Shown here in pieces: positions 44,825 through 54,083 of a DNA stretch of 64,000 bases. The position numbers and the translations under genes are program-made. Each line of letters opens with the position of its first letter. The first letter of the stretch is position 1. The stretch is from Pseudomonadota bacterium (GTDB lineage: Bacteria > Pseudomonadota > Alphaproteobacteria > Rhizobiales > Rhizobiaceae). The notes beneath the pieces are model-generated. The model was not told where the DNA came from. It did no database searches and saw only the letters and a list, made by a program, of their open reading frames with translations. The DNA lies in NCBI GenBank assembly GCA_023399465.1, contig JAEWPB010000110.1, positions 1 to 64,000 of the forward strand, given 5' to 3'.

Positions 44825-45873
44825 ACGTGATCCTCAAAGCCAACAAACGAAAGCTCGACCTCAGGAACGGCCGCGTCGATCTCTCCCACGGCGCCGGCGG
44901 ACGGGCCATGGCGCAGTTGATCGAGGGGATTTTCCACAAGGCCTTCGACAATGACTGGCTGCGCGCCGGCAACGACCAGTCGGCCTTTCCGGTGCCCGCC
45001 GGGCGCATGGTGATGACGACCGACGGCTATGTCGTTTCGCCGCTCTTCTTTCCCGGCGGCAGCATTGGCACGCTCGCGGTCAACGGCACGATCAACGATA
45101 TCGCCATGGCCGGCGCCGTGCCGCTTTATCTCTCCGCCTCCTTCATCATCGAGGAAGGCTTTCCGCTCGCCGACCTCGACCGGATCGCGGCCAGCATGGG
45201 CGAGGCATCGCGCAGTGCCGGCGTGCCGATCATCACCGGCGACACAAAGGTCGTCGAGCGCGGCAAGGCCGACGGCGTCTTCATCTCGACCGCAGGTGTC
45301 GGCACGGTCCCGGCCGGCCTGGACCTTCGTGCCGATGCGGCGCGCCCGGGCGACGCGGTCATCGTTTCGGGTTCCATCGGCGATCACGGCGTGGCCGTCA
45401 TGTCGAAGCGCGAGAACCTCGAATTCGACACCGATATCGTATCGGACTGCGCAGCACTGCACGGTCTCGTGGCCGAGATGGTCGCGGCTGGCGGACAGCA
45501 TATAAGGCTGATGCGGGATCCGACACGCGGCGGCATCGCCGCCACGCTCAACGAGATCGCCAGCCAGTCGAATGTCGGCTTCCGCATCGATGAGGAGGCG
45601 ATCCCGATGAAGCCGGAAGTGGCGGCGGCCTGCGAGTTCCTCGGTCTCGATCCGCTGAATGTCGCCAACGAGGGCAAGCTGGTGGCGGTCGTCGCGCCGG
45701 AAGCCGTCGAGGCCGTGCTTGCGGCCATGCGGGCGCATCCGCTCGGCGCCGAGGCGTCGCTGATCGGGCATGCGGTGGAGGACCCCAACGGCTTCGTCCA
45801 GATGGAAACATCCTTCGGTGGGGGACGGATCGTCGATTGGCTTTCGGGCGAACAATTGCCACGCATCTGCTAG
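44821..45873 (+). CDS. hypE: Hydrogenase maturation protein HypE
   Basis: The 350-residue protein belongs to the PurM/ThiL-like group: SHGAGGRAMAQLIEGIF, VNGTINDIAMAGAVPLYLS and TRGGIAATLNEIASQSNVGF bind ATP. It ends in PRIC; this C-terminal Cys receives the carbamoyl group from HypF, which is dehydrated to thiocyanate. Starts by ATGA overlap with hypD. No hypX follows; the next gene is hoxA after 175 bases. Confidence 0.97.
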   Translation: MNVILKANKRKLDLRNGRVDLSHGAGGRAMAQLIEGIFHKAFDNDWLRAGNDQSAFPVPAGRMVMTTDGYVVSPLFFPGGSIGTLAVNGTINDIAMAGAVPLYLSASFIIEEGFPLADLDRIAASMGEASRSAGVPIITGDTKVVERGKADGVFISTAGVGTVPAGLDLRADAARPGDAVIVSGSIGDHGVAVMSKRENLEFDTDIVSDCAALHGLVAEMVAAGGQHIRLMRDPTRGGIAATLNEIASQSNVGFRIDEEAIPMKPEVAAACEFLGLDPLNVANEGKLVAVVAPEAVEAVLAAMRAHPLGAEASLIGHAVEDPNGFVQMETSFGGGRIVDWLSGEQLPRIC

Positions 45874-45923
45874 GCAGGGATCATGGTCCTGGTCGTCTTT
45901 CCGTCCTGGTTTCAACAAGCTGT

Positions 45924-45945
45924 CCGGCGCCCATCCGTGCGCCGG
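45924..45945 (+). terminator. Hairpin between hypE and hoxA
   Basis: CCGGCGC and GCGCCGG pair over 7 bp around CCATCCGT, with no T run after. It may partly separate the hyp transcript from hoxA-hoxJ. No sigma-54 or clear sigma-70 promoter was recognised in the gap. Confidence 0.4.
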
Positions 45946-46048
45946 GCGACGATTTCAGGTGCCGGATGCAGAAATTCAGATAGCGTCGGCCCTTGCCATC
46001 CCTGGGGTATGGCAGCAAAACGGTAGCTGGCGTGAGGGGGGATGATCC

Positions 46049-47503
46049 ATGAACAAGGGACAGGCAACCGTCCTGGTGGTGGATGACGAGGTGCGGTCGC
46101 TGGAAGCCATCGAACGGGTGTTATCCGACGAGTTCGAGGTGATCTCGGCGCGCAATGCGCGGGAGGCCGAAGCGATAATGGAAGGCGAGCTCGTGCAGGT
46201 CCTGCTGTGCGACCAGCGCATGCCGGGCGAAAACGGCGTCGAGTTTCTCAAACGCGTGCGCGAACGGTGGCCCGATACGATCCGCATCATCATTTCCGGC
46301 TATACCGATTCCGAGGACATCATCGAAGGCGTCAACAATGCCGGGATCTTCCAGTACATCACCAAGCCCTGGAGCCCGGAGAAGCTGATCGACTGCGTGC
46401 GCGAGAGCATCGATCTCTGGCGGCTGCAGCATGAAGCCGGTGACGTGCGCGTCGAGGCAAAGCCGGCAAGCAGCATGCTGCGCAAGGTGGTGGACGACCG
46501 GCGGCGCATCGAACGGCAGCAATTCGGTTTCGACCGGATCGTCCATACCGAGGAAAGTCCGCTGATCCCGTCGCTGATGCTCGCGAAGCGGGCCGCGGGC
46601 TATGACGTTTCGGTGCTGATCACCGGTGCGTCGGGAACCGGCAAGGAGCTGCTGGCGCGTGCGGTGCATCACGAATCCGCCCGCGCCGACAAGCCGTTCG
46701 TGGTTGAAAACTGCGGGGCGGTGCCGGACGAGCTCCTGGAAAGCGAGCTTTTCGGCTGCAAGAAGGGCGCCTATACCGGCGCCTACCAGGATCGCATCGG
46801 TCTGTTCGAACTCGCCGACAGCGGCACCATCTTTCTCGATGAGATCGGCGAGACCTCGCCTGCCTTCCAGGTCAAGCTTCTGCGCGTGCTGCAGGAGGGC
46901 GAGATCCGCCCGCTCGGGGCGCAGCGGCCGCGCAAAGTCAATGTCCGCGTGATCTCTGCCACCAACCGCAACCTGCTTGCCGACGTGGCGGCGGGCCGGT
47001 TTCGCCGGGACCTCTACTATCGCCTGGCGGCCTTTCCGATCCACATGCCGGCGCTGAAGGAACGCAAGGACGACATTCCGGCTATCGCCGCCCGGACGCT
47101 GACCCAGATCAACCAGGCCTTCAAGCGGCAGGTGTCAGGGTTCCATCCGGAAACGCTCGACCTGATGATGGCCTATGACTGGCCCGGCAACGTGCGCGAA
47201 CTTCACAACGAGATCCAGCGCATGGTGGTGCTGGCCGATGGCAACGGACCGCTGCCGCCGTCGCTGCTGTCGCCGGAGATTCGCGGGATCGGCGACGTCC
47301 GACCGCCCGAAACCGGTGGCCGCCCCCGTGCGTTGAAGGATATCGTGGCGGAGATCGAACGGCAGGCAATCGAGGCGAGCCTCACCCGTCACGACGGGAA
47401 TATCAGCCACACTGCGGACGAATTGGGCTTGTCGCGCGTCGGGCTGCGCAGCAAGATCGAGCGATACGATTTACGGCGCTATCCCGATGACGAGATCGAC
47501 TGA
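46049..47503 (+). CDS. hoxA: NtrC-family response regulator of hydrogenase genes
   Basis: A 484-residue activator (HoxA/HupR). The receiver domain has DDE at 12-14, the phospho-acceptor Asp55 in LLCDQRMPGENG, and KPWSP. The AAA+ domain has Walker A TGASGTGKELLA (about 192-203), the sigma-54 contact loop in its GAYTGA form, Walker B GTIFLDEIGE and the arginine finger region FRRDLYYRLAAFP. The C-terminus IEASLTRHDGNISHTADELG is a Fis-type helix-turn-helix. It should drive the promoters at 31342 and 36735. HupR homologues activate when unphosphorylated; whether this one does is unknown. Overlaps hoxJ by 17 bases. Confidence 0.95.
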   Translation: MNKGQATVLVVDDEVRSLEAIERVLSDEFEVISARNAREAEAIMEGELVQVLLCDQRMPGENGVEFLKRVRERWPDTIRIIISGYTDSEDIIEGVNNAGIFQYITKPWSPEKLIDCVRESIDLWRLQHEAGDVRVEAKPASSMLRKVVDDRRRIERQQFGFDRIVHTEESPLIPSLMLAKRAAGYDVSVLITGASGTGKELLARAVHHESARADKPFVVENCGAVPDELLESELFGCKKGAYTGAYQDRIGLFELADSGTIFLDEIGETSPAFQVKLLRVLQEGEIRPLGAQRPRKVNVRVISATNRNLLADVAAGRFRRDLYYRLAAFPIHMPALKERKDDIPAIAARTLTQINQAFKRQVSGFHPETLDLMMAYDWPGNVRELHNEIQRMVVLADGNGPLPPSLLSPEIRGIGDVRPPETGGRPRALKDIVAEIERQAIEASLTRHDGNISHTADELGLSRVGLRSKIERYDLRRYPDDEID

Positions 47504-48866
47504 ATTGCCCGGACGGACCGGCGAAGACCTCATCAGCAGGATTTCCCTGCCGGGCGCCATGACGCTCGATGACGCGGGCGAATCCATGTGGGTGGATGTG
47601 ATCCACCGCATGGACGAGGTCTATTCTGAACTGCTGCGCAACGAAGCGGACCTCGAGCGCAAGAACGCCGAACTGGAAGAGGCTCAAACCTTCATCTCCA
47701 GTGTCATTGCCTCGGTCTCGGATATTCTGATCGCATGCAGCAGCGACGGCGTGATCCGCAAGGTCAATCCTGCTTTCCTGACACTGATCGGCCGGCCGGA
47801 AGCCGACGTCCTTGGCAGCCGGATTTTCGACTATGTTGCTACCGGCGATGTCGCGGAGGCGAAGCGGCTGATCGGCGCCGGGCAGGAGGGCAAGGTTCTT
47901 GAAGGCGATCTCCACTTCCGCACGGCGGAGGGGGGAGCGGAATGCCTTGCCATGCGCTGCGCCGCCCTGTTCGACGGCCGGCGCCGCCGTTTTGGTGCGG
48001 TTCTTACCGGCCGCCCGATCAGCGAGTTGCACCAGGCCTATCAGGCCTTGCACCAGGCGCATCTCGAACTGCAACTGGCGCAAAAGCAGCTGGTGGAGCA
48101 GGAGAAGATGGCGAGCCTCGGCCGCCTCGTGGCGGGCGTCGCCCACGAGCTCAACAATCCGATCAGCTTCGTCTATGCCAATATCCATACGCTGGACCGC
48201 TACCGCGGAAACCTCGTTCGGTATCTCGACGCGGTGCATGGCCAGGCGGATGAAGACGAACTCGCCAGCCTGCGCGCCGATCTCAGGATAGGGCCGATAT
48301 TGTCCGACCTCGGCCCGCTGCTCGACGGCACGATCGAGGGCGCCAATCGCATCAGCGACATCGTCAAGAACCTCCGCCGGCTGTCGTTCAGCCGCACCGG
48401 CGAGCGGCAATCGGTCGACCTCGACCGAGTGCTGAGAAACTCGACCCAACTCGCCGTCCGGGCGAAAAACGCCGCGGCCAAGGTGACGATCGACAGTACG
48501 CCAGACCTCTATGTCACGGCGCACGAGGGGCAAATCCACCAGGTGATCGTCAATCTGGTCGACAACGCGCTCGATGCCGTCGCCGGCCGGCCTGATCCGG
48601 CGGTGTGGCTGCAGGCGAACCGTACCGGCTCCACCGTGGAACTGGTCATTCGCGACAACGGGCCGGGGATCGCGGAAGCCGACCTCGCCAAGGTGTTCGA
48701 GCCGTTCTTCACAACGAAGACCGTCGGCGAGGGGACCGGACTTGGCCTCTGGATCAGCTTCTCGATCGTCACGGAATCGGGCGGGACACTCATCGCCCGG
48801 AACGCCGAAGGCGGCGGTGCGGAGTTTAGGATGCAGTTGCCCTGCGAGGCAGCGGGGGCGAAGTAG
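47487..48866 (+). CDS. hoxJ: H2-signalling sensor histidine kinase
   Basis: The 459-residue kinase (HoxJ/HupT) has no membrane segments. A PAS domain (FISSVIASVSDILIACSSDG, about residues 70-175) is followed by a coiled helix (LELQLAQKQLVEQEKMASLG), the H-box VAGVAHELNNPISFVYANIH and the ATPase: NLVDNALDAVAG (N), DNGPGIAEADLAKVFEPFFT (G1/F), GTGLGLWIS (G2). It should form a complex with HupUV and set phosphorylation of HoxA according to H2. It starts inside the end of hoxA. Confidence 0.94.
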   Translation: MTRSTELPGRTGEDLISRISLPGAMTLDDAGESMWVDVIHRMDEVYSELLRNEADLERKNAELEEAQTFISSVIASVSDILIACSSDGVIRKVNPAFLTLIGRPEADVLGSRIFDYVATGDVAEAKRLIGAGQEGKVLEGDLHFRTAEGGAECLAMRCAALFDGRRRRFGAVLTGRPISELHQAYQALHQAHLELQLAQKQLVEQEKMASLGRLVAGVAHELNNPISFVYANIHTLDRYRGNLVRYLDAVHGQADEDELASLRADLRIGPILSDLGPLLDGTIEGANRISDIVKNLRRLSFSRTGERQSVDLDRVLRNSTQLAVRAKNAAAKVTIDSTPDLYVTAHEGQIHQVIVNLVDNALDAVAGRPDPAVWLQANRTGSTVELVIRDNGPGIAEADLAKVFEPFFTTKTVGEGTGLGLWISFSIVTESGGTLIARNAEGGGAEFRMQLPCEAAGAK

Positions 48867-48994
48867 GCCCCTGTGCGGCGATGTCGTCGCGCGCAGACGA
48901 AGGCCTGTGCGTAGCCAGGTGTGCCGTCTACCCCCGACCGCAGAATAGCTTCCGAACAGGCCGCATCCCGCAATGCCCGGCGGCTCATCCCTCA

Positions 48995-49014
48995 AAGTCA
49001 ACTTGTGTTGACTT
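48995..49014. promoter_or_regulatory. Perfect 8-bp palindromic operator before the export operon
   Basis: AAGTCAAC and GTTGACTT are exact inverted repeats with TTGT between (20 bp in all). The right arm contains TTGACT, a good -35 hexamer; TAGTTT follows 16 bases later as a weak -10. A bound repressor would block this promoter. The only local TetR-type gene is the tandem one at 54084-55388, whose own upstream region has a single related half-site (AGTCAAC near 55471). Confidence 0.6.
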
Positions 49015-49054
49015 ATGTTTCCGGGCATGTAGTTTGCCTTGAACGTATAGATTG

Positions 49055-49102
49055 ATGCGCGCCTTGCAGGCGCTTTTATTGATTTTGAGGGGGCTATCAT
49101 GA
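49055..49102 (+). other. Possible Leu-rich leader ORF with short hairpin
   Basis: ATG 49055 opens a 15-codon frame, MRALQALLLILRGLS, whose TGA overlaps the ATG of the HlyD gene as ATGA. Within it GCGCC/GGCGC (49059-49073) is followed by TTTTATT, like a small terminator. No strong ribosome site is seen, and the transcript start is unknown, so this may be chance. Confidence 0.25.
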
Positions 49103-50166
49103 AACTGCCGGGCAAGGGATGGCTGGTCGCGCTCGTGGTCGCGGGCGCGGCGGCCGGAGGCTACTACGCCCTGCAGATGAATGATGCGAACCTGCCTGAG
49201 GGATTTGCCAGCGGCAATGGCCGCATCGAGGCCGTGGAGATCGATATTGCCGCCAAGACCGGCGGGCGGCTGAGCGACATTCTCGTCAATGAGGGCGATT
49301 TTGTCAGCGCGGGGCAGCCGCTTGCGGTGATGGACACCACCCAGCTGGAAGCCCGCAAGCGACAGGCGCAGGCCGAACTTCGCCGCGCGGAAATTGCCGT
49401 CGAGACGGCGAACAGCCTCGTCGCCCAGCGCGAAGCCGAGAAATCCGCGGCGCAAGCGGTGATCGAGCAGCGTCAGGCGGAACTGGACCATGCCGCGGCA
49501 AGGCTTGCCCGCTCGGAGCAGATGATCCTCAACAATTCCATATCGCAGCAGGCGCTCGACGATGACCGGGCGGCCGAGCGCGGCGCCCGCGCCAATCTCG
49601 GCGCCGCTCAGGCGCAGTTTGCCGCTTCGCAGGCGGCGATCGGCGCGGCAAAGGCCCAGATCGTCGATGCCGAGGCTGCAGTCGATGCCGCAAAGGCCGC
49701 GATCGAAAGCATCGAGACTGACATCGCCGACAGCACGCTGAAGGCGCCGCGCGACGGCCGGGTGCAGTTCCGGGTGGCTCAGCCGGGCGAAGTTCTCGGC
49801 AGCGGCGGCCGGGCGATCAACATGGTCGACTTGTCCGATGTCTACATGACGTTCTTCCTGCCGACCGAGCAGGCGGGCAGGGCAGCGCTCGGTGCCGAGG
49901 TTCGCCTGGTGCTGGACGCAGCCCCCCAATACGTCATTCCGGCTTCCGTTTCCTTCGTTGCCAACGTGGCCCAGTTCACGCCGAAGTCGGTCGAGACCGA
50001 GGAAGAGCGCCAGAAGCTGATGTTCCGTATCCGGGCGCGTATCCCCGCAGAACTTCTTCGCCAATATATCGAGCAGGTGAAGACGGGCCTGCCGGGAATG
50101 GCCTATGTCCGTATCGATCCGAATGCCGAGTGGCCCGCCTTCCTTGAAATGAAAGCCGCGCCATGA
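49099..50166 (+). CDS. HlyD-family membrane fusion protein of an ABC exporter
   Basis: A 355-residue protein with one N-terminal membrane segment (GWLVALVVAGAAAGGYYAL). Lipoyl half GNGRIEAVEIDIAAKTGGRL, a long Ala/Gln/Glu-rich coiled coil (about residues 85-210), and the second lipoyl half DSTLKAPRDGRVQFRVAQPG follow. It is the adaptor of a YhiI-RbbA-YhhJ-like exporter encoded by the next two genes, with which it overlaps by 4 bases. ATG 49099 follows GAGGGGG. Confidence 0.9.
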   Translation: MKLPGKGWLVALVVAGAAAGGYYALQMNDANLPEGFASGNGRIEAVEIDIAAKTGGRLSDILVNEGDFVSAGQPLAVMDTTQLEARKRQAQAELRRAEIAVETANSLVAQREAEKSAAQAVIEQRQAELDHAAARLARSEQMILNNSISQQALDDDRAAERGARANLGAAQAQFAASQAAIGAAKAQIVDAEAAVDAAKAAIESIETDIADSTLKAPRDGRVQFRVAQPGEVLGSGGRAINMVDLSDVYMTFFLPTEQAGRAALGAEVRLVLDAAPQYVIPASVSFVANVAQFTPKSVETEEERQKLMFRIRARIPAELLRQYIEQVKTGLPGMAYVRIDPNAEWPAFLEMKAAP

Positions 50167-52931
50167 CGCCGGGCGATGACGCAAGGCAGGCGCCTCCCGT
50201 CATCCGCTTCGAGAATCTGGAACTGGCCTATGGCGGAACCAGGGCTCTGGATGGCGTGACCCTCGACATCCCGGCCGGCCGCATGGTGGGGTTGATCGGT
50301 CCCGATGGCGTCGGCAAGTCGAGCTTGCTCTCGCTGATCGCCGGCGCGCGGCAGATGCAGGGAGGCAAGCTTCATGTGCTCGGCGGAGACATGCGCGATG
50401 CCGCGCACCGTCGCAAGACCTGCCCGCGCATTGCCTATATGCCGCAGGGCCTCGGCAAGAACCTCTATTTCACGCTGTCCATCTTCGAGAATGTCGACTT
50501 CTTCGGGCGTCTCTTCGGACAGGACCGTGCCGAGCGCGAGGCGCGCATTGCCGACCTGCTCGAAAGCACGGGGCTGGCGCCCTTCCGGGACAGGCCCGCC
50601 GGCAAGCTCTCGGGCGGCATGAAGCAGAAGCTCGGGCTGTGCTGCGCGCTGATCCACGATCCGGACCTCCTCATCCTTGACGAGCCGACGACTGGCGTCG
50701 ATCCGTTGTCGCGCCGCCAGTTCTGGGAACTGATCGGCCGCATCCGGGCTGAGCGACCGGGGATGAGCGTCATCGTCGCTACCGCCTATATGGAAGAGGC
50801 GCAGGGCTATGATTGGCTGGTGGCGATGAATGCCGGCCAGATACTGGCGACTGGAACGCCGGCCGAACTGATGGAACGCACCGGCACCGGCAATCTCGAT
50901 GACGCCTTCATCGCGCTGCTGCCGGAAGAAGACCGCCAGGACCACCACAAGGTCGAGATCCCGCCGATCGCGCTTGCGGCAGATGGGGAATTCGCCATCG
51001 AGGCGAAAAATCTCACCATGCGCTTCGGCGACTTCACCGCCGTCGACAATGTCAGCTTCCAGATCCCGCGCGGCGAGATCTTCGGCTTCCTCGGCTCCAA
51101 CGGTTGCGGCAAGACCACGGTGATGAAGATGCTGACCGGCCTGCTCGCCGCGAGCGAGGGCTCGGCGAAGCTCTTCGGGAGCGAGGTCGATCCGAATGAC
51201 ATGGCGGTGCGCAAGCGGGTCGGCTATATGACGCAGGCCTTCTCGCTTTATGGCGAGTTGACGGTTCGGCAGAACCTCGACCTCCATGCCCGGCTTTTCA
51301 AGATGGACCCGGCAAGGATCCCCGGCCGCATCGACGAAATGGCCGAGCGCTTCGACCTGCGGGATGTGATGGATGTCCTGCCGGAGGCCTTGCCGCTTGG
51401 CATTCGCCAGCGTCTTTCGCTCGCCGTGGCGATGATCCATGCACCCGACATGCTGATCCTCGACGAGCCGACCTCGGGCGTCGACCCGGTGGCGCGCGAT
51501 GCCTTCTGGCAGATCCTTGCCGACCTGTCGCGCAAGGACGGCGTCACGATCTTCGTATCGACGCATTTCATGAACGAGGCGGAACTGTGCGACCGCATCT
51601 CGCTGATGCATGCCGGAAAGGTGCTGGTCAGCGACACCCCGGCCGGGATCATCGAAAGACGCGGGGCGTCGACGCTCGATGAAGCCTTCATCGCCTTCCT
51701 CGAAGATGCGATTGCAGAAACCTCCAAACAGCCGGCACCTGACGTGCGGGCTGAGGCGACGGCCGAGCCGGTATTACCCCGCCCGGTATCGTCCGCTCGC
51801 CGTTATTTCGACCCGCGACGCATGTTCAGCTATGCCCGACGCGAGGCGCTGGAACTGCAGCGCGATCCGATCCGGGCGACGATCGCGGTGCTGGGCACGA
51901 TGATCCTGATGCTGGTGATCGGGTTCGGCATCAGCATGGATGTAGAGGACCTGACCTTCGCCGTGCTCGACCGCGACGACTCCACGATCAGCCGGCAGTA
52001 CGTCAACGAACTTTCCGGATCGCGCTATTTCATCGAGAAGCCGCCGATCACCGACTATGCCGACATGGATCGGCGCATGCGCAACGGCGAACTCAACCTG
52101 GCGCTGGAAATCCCGCCCGATTTCGGTCGCAGCGTTCTGCGTGGCAATGCGGTCGAGGTCGGCGTCTGGATCGACGGGTCGAACCCGCAACGCGCAGAAA
52201 CCGTCAGCGGCTACGTCCAGGGCATGCATGGCAGCTGGCTGACGACACTGGCGCGCGAAGCCTATGGACGAGACGCCGTCCAGCCAGCCTTCAATCTGGA
52301 GCTTCGCTATCGCTACAATCCTGACGTCAAGAGCCTTGTCGCGATGGCTCCGGCGGTCATTCCTCTGCTGCTGCTGTTGATCCCCTCGATGCTGACTGCG
52401 CTCAGCGTGGTGCGCGAGAAGGAACTCGGGTCAATCACGAATCTCTATGTGACGCCGGTCACGCGGCTGGAGTTCCTTCTCGGTAAGCAGATGCCCTATG
52501 TGGCATTGGGAATGATCAACTTCCTGCTGATGTGGTGCGTCGCGGTGTTCCTGTTCCAGGTACCGTTCACCGGCAGTGGCGTGGTCTTCCTTGTCGCCGC
52601 GTTTCTTTACGTTACGGCCGCGACGGCGATGGGCCTCGTGATCTCCTCCTTCATGAAGAGCCAGATCGCTGCGATCTTCGCCACAGCCCTGCTGACCATC
52701 ATTCCGGCCGTCCAGTATTCGGGGCTGATCGATCCGGTGTCGTCTCTTGACGGTTTCGGAGCTTTCATCGGCCAGATTTATCCGGCGACGCATTTCACCA
52801 CGATTTCGCGCGGTACCTTCTCGAAGGGTCTGGGTTTCGAGGAACTGGGCGGCGCTTTCCTGCCCCTTTTCCTGTCCGTTCTGGTGCTTTTGATGGCAGG
52901 CGTCATGCTCCTGAAAAAGCAGGAGAAATGA
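50163..52931 (+). CDS. RbbA/YhiH-like ABC transporter: two ATPase domains fused to a permease
   Basis: A 922-residue fusion. The first ATPase (residues 1-250) has Walker A GPDGVGKSSLL, signature LSGGMKQKLGL and Walker B LLILDEPTTGVDP. The second (about 275-510) has Walker A GSNGCGKTTVM and Walker B MLILDEPTSGVDP, but its signature reads LPLGIRQRLSL, lacking the usual SGG, so one ATP site may be degenerate. From about 540 on is an ABC-2 type permease: one early membrane segment, a large periplasmic loop, then five segments from LLLLLIPSMLTAL to VLVLLMAGVMLLKK. The order and sizes match the E. coli rbbA locus. Substrate unknown. Confidence 0.9.
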   Translation: MTPGDDARQAPPVIRFENLELAYGGTRALDGVTLDIPAGRMVGLIGPDGVGKSSLLSLIAGARQMQGGKLHVLGGDMRDAAHRRKTCPRIAYMPQGLGKNLYFTLSIFENVDFFGRLFGQDRAEREARIADLLESTGLAPFRDRPAGKLSGGMKQKLGLCCALIHDPDLLILDEPTTGVDPLSRRQFWELIGRIRAERPGMSVIVATAYMEEAQGYDWLVAMNAGQILATGTPAELMERTGTGNLDDAFIALLPEEDRQDHHKVEIPPIALAADGEFAIEAKNLTMRFGDFTAVDNVSFQIPRGEIFGFLGSNGCGKTTVMKMLTGLLAASEGSAKLFGSEVDPNDMAVRKRVGYMTQAFSLYGELTVRQNLDLHARLFKMDPARIPGRIDEMAERFDLRDVMDVLPEALPLGIRQRLSLAVAMIHAPDMLILDEPTSGVDPVARDAFWQILADLSRKDGVTIFVSTHFMNEAELCDRISLMHAGKVLVSDTPAGIIERRGASTLDEAFIAFLEDAIAETSKQPAPDVRAEATAEPVLPRPVSSARRYFDPRRMFSYARREALELQRDPIRATIAVLGTMILMLVIGFGISMDVEDLTFAVLDRDDSTISRQYVNELSGSRYFIEKPPITDYADMDRRMRNGELNLALEIPPDFGRSVLRGNAVEVGVWIDGSNPQRAETVSGYVQGMHGSWLTTLAREAYGRDAVQPAFNLELRYRYNPDVKSLVAMAPAVIPLLLLLIPSMLTALSVVREKELGSITNLYVTPVTRLEFLLGKQMPYVALGMINFLLMWCVAVFLFQVPFTGSGVVFLVAAFLYVTAATAMGLVISSFMKSQIAAIFATALLTIIPAVQYSGLIDPVSSLDGFGAFIGQIYPATHFTTISRGTFSKGLGFEELGGAFLPLFLSVLVLLMAGVMLLKKQEK

Positions 52932-54046
52932 CGGTGCTTTTCTCAAACATCGCCCAACTCGGCATCAAGGAACTGCGCGGACTCTTGCGTGATCCCGTCA
53001 TGCTGGTGCTGATCGTGTTCTCTTTTACATATTCGGTCTATCTGCAGGCGACTTCGTCTCCAGAAACCCTCAATCGTGCGGCCATCGCGATCGTCGACGA
53101 GGACCAGTCGCCGCTGTCGGGGCGGATCACCACATCTTTCTACGAGCCCTACTTCATGAAGCCGCAAGCGATCACGACGGCCGAGATGGACGTGCGGATG
53201 GATAACGGGCTCGACACCTTCGCCCTCAACATTCCACCGAACTTCCAGCGCGACGTGCTCGCCGGCAAGTCGCCGTCGATCCAGCTCAATGTCGATGCCA
53301 CCCGCATGGGGCAGGCGTTCAGCGGCGGCGGATATGTGCAGAGCATCGTGTCGGGAGAGGTGTCCGAGTTTGTCAATCGTTGTCGCGCCGACACCGCGTT
53401 GCCGGTCGATCTCAATCTTCGCGCCCGCTTCAATCCCGAACTGAACAAGGGTTGGTTCGGGGCGATCACCAGCATCATCAACAGTATCACCCTGCTGTCG
53501 ATCGTGCTCGCAGGCGCGGCCCTCATCCGGGAGCGTGAGCACGGAACCATCGAGCACCTGCTGGTGATGCCGGTGACGCCGCTCGAGATCATGATCGGCA
53601 AGGTCTGGTCAATGGGATTGGTCGTTTTCGTGGCGTCGGCGTCGTCACTCGTCTTCGTCGCGCAGGGCCTGCTCCAGGTACCGGTCCAGGGGTCGCTTCC
53701 GCTGTTCTTCCTTGGAACCGTGCTGCTGCTCTTCGCCACCACGTCGCTCGGCATCTTCCTTGCGACGATTGCCGGTTCGATGCCGCAGTTCGGGCTGCTG
53801 CTGATGCTGACGCTGCTGCCTCTTCAGGTTCTTTCAGGCGCAGTCACGCCGCGCGAAAGCATGCCTGAGATCATCCAGGTGATCATGCTGGCGGCACCGA
53901 ATACCCATTTCGTCATCCTGGCCCAGTCCGTGCTGTTCCGCGGAGCGGGGATCGAGGTGGTCTGGCCACAGTTCTTGATGCTGCTTCTGATCGGCGCGGC
54001 CCTGTTCGCAATTGCCCTGAAACGGTTCCGGGCCTTCCTGAGATAA
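52928..54046 (+). CDS. ABC-2 type transporter permease (YhhJ-like)
   Basis: A 372-residue membrane protein: one segment after GLLRDPVMLVLIVFSFTYSVYL, a loop of some 150 residues with NIPPNFQRDVLAGKSPSIQLN, then five segments from ITLLSIVLAGAALIREREH to LLIGAALFAIAL. LIREREHGTIEHLLVMPVTP is the ABC-2 signature. It pairs with the permease half of the preceding protein. Starts in an ATGA overlap. Only 37 bases separate its stop from that of the convergent regulator gene. Confidence 0.9.
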   Translation: MTVLFSNIAQLGIKELRGLLRDPVMLVLIVFSFTYSVYLQATSSPETLNRAAIAIVDEDQSPLSGRITTSFYEPYFMKPQAITTAEMDVRMDNGLDTFALNIPPNFQRDVLAGKSPSIQLNVDATRMGQAFSGGGYVQSIVSGEVSEFVNRCRADTALPVDLNLRARFNPELNKGWFGAITSIINSITLLSIVLAGAALIREREHGTIEHLLVMPVTPLEIMIGKVWSMGLVVFVASASSLVFVAQGLLQVPVQGSLPLFFLGTVLLLFATTSLGIFLATIAGSMPQFGLLLMLTLLPLQVLSGAVTPRESMPEIIQVIMLAAPNTHFVILAQSVLFRGAGIEVVWPQFLMLLLIGAALFAIALKRFRAFLR

Positions 54047-54083
54047 TCTCGGCGAGTACCCGGCGTCTCGCACGATGCTCCGC

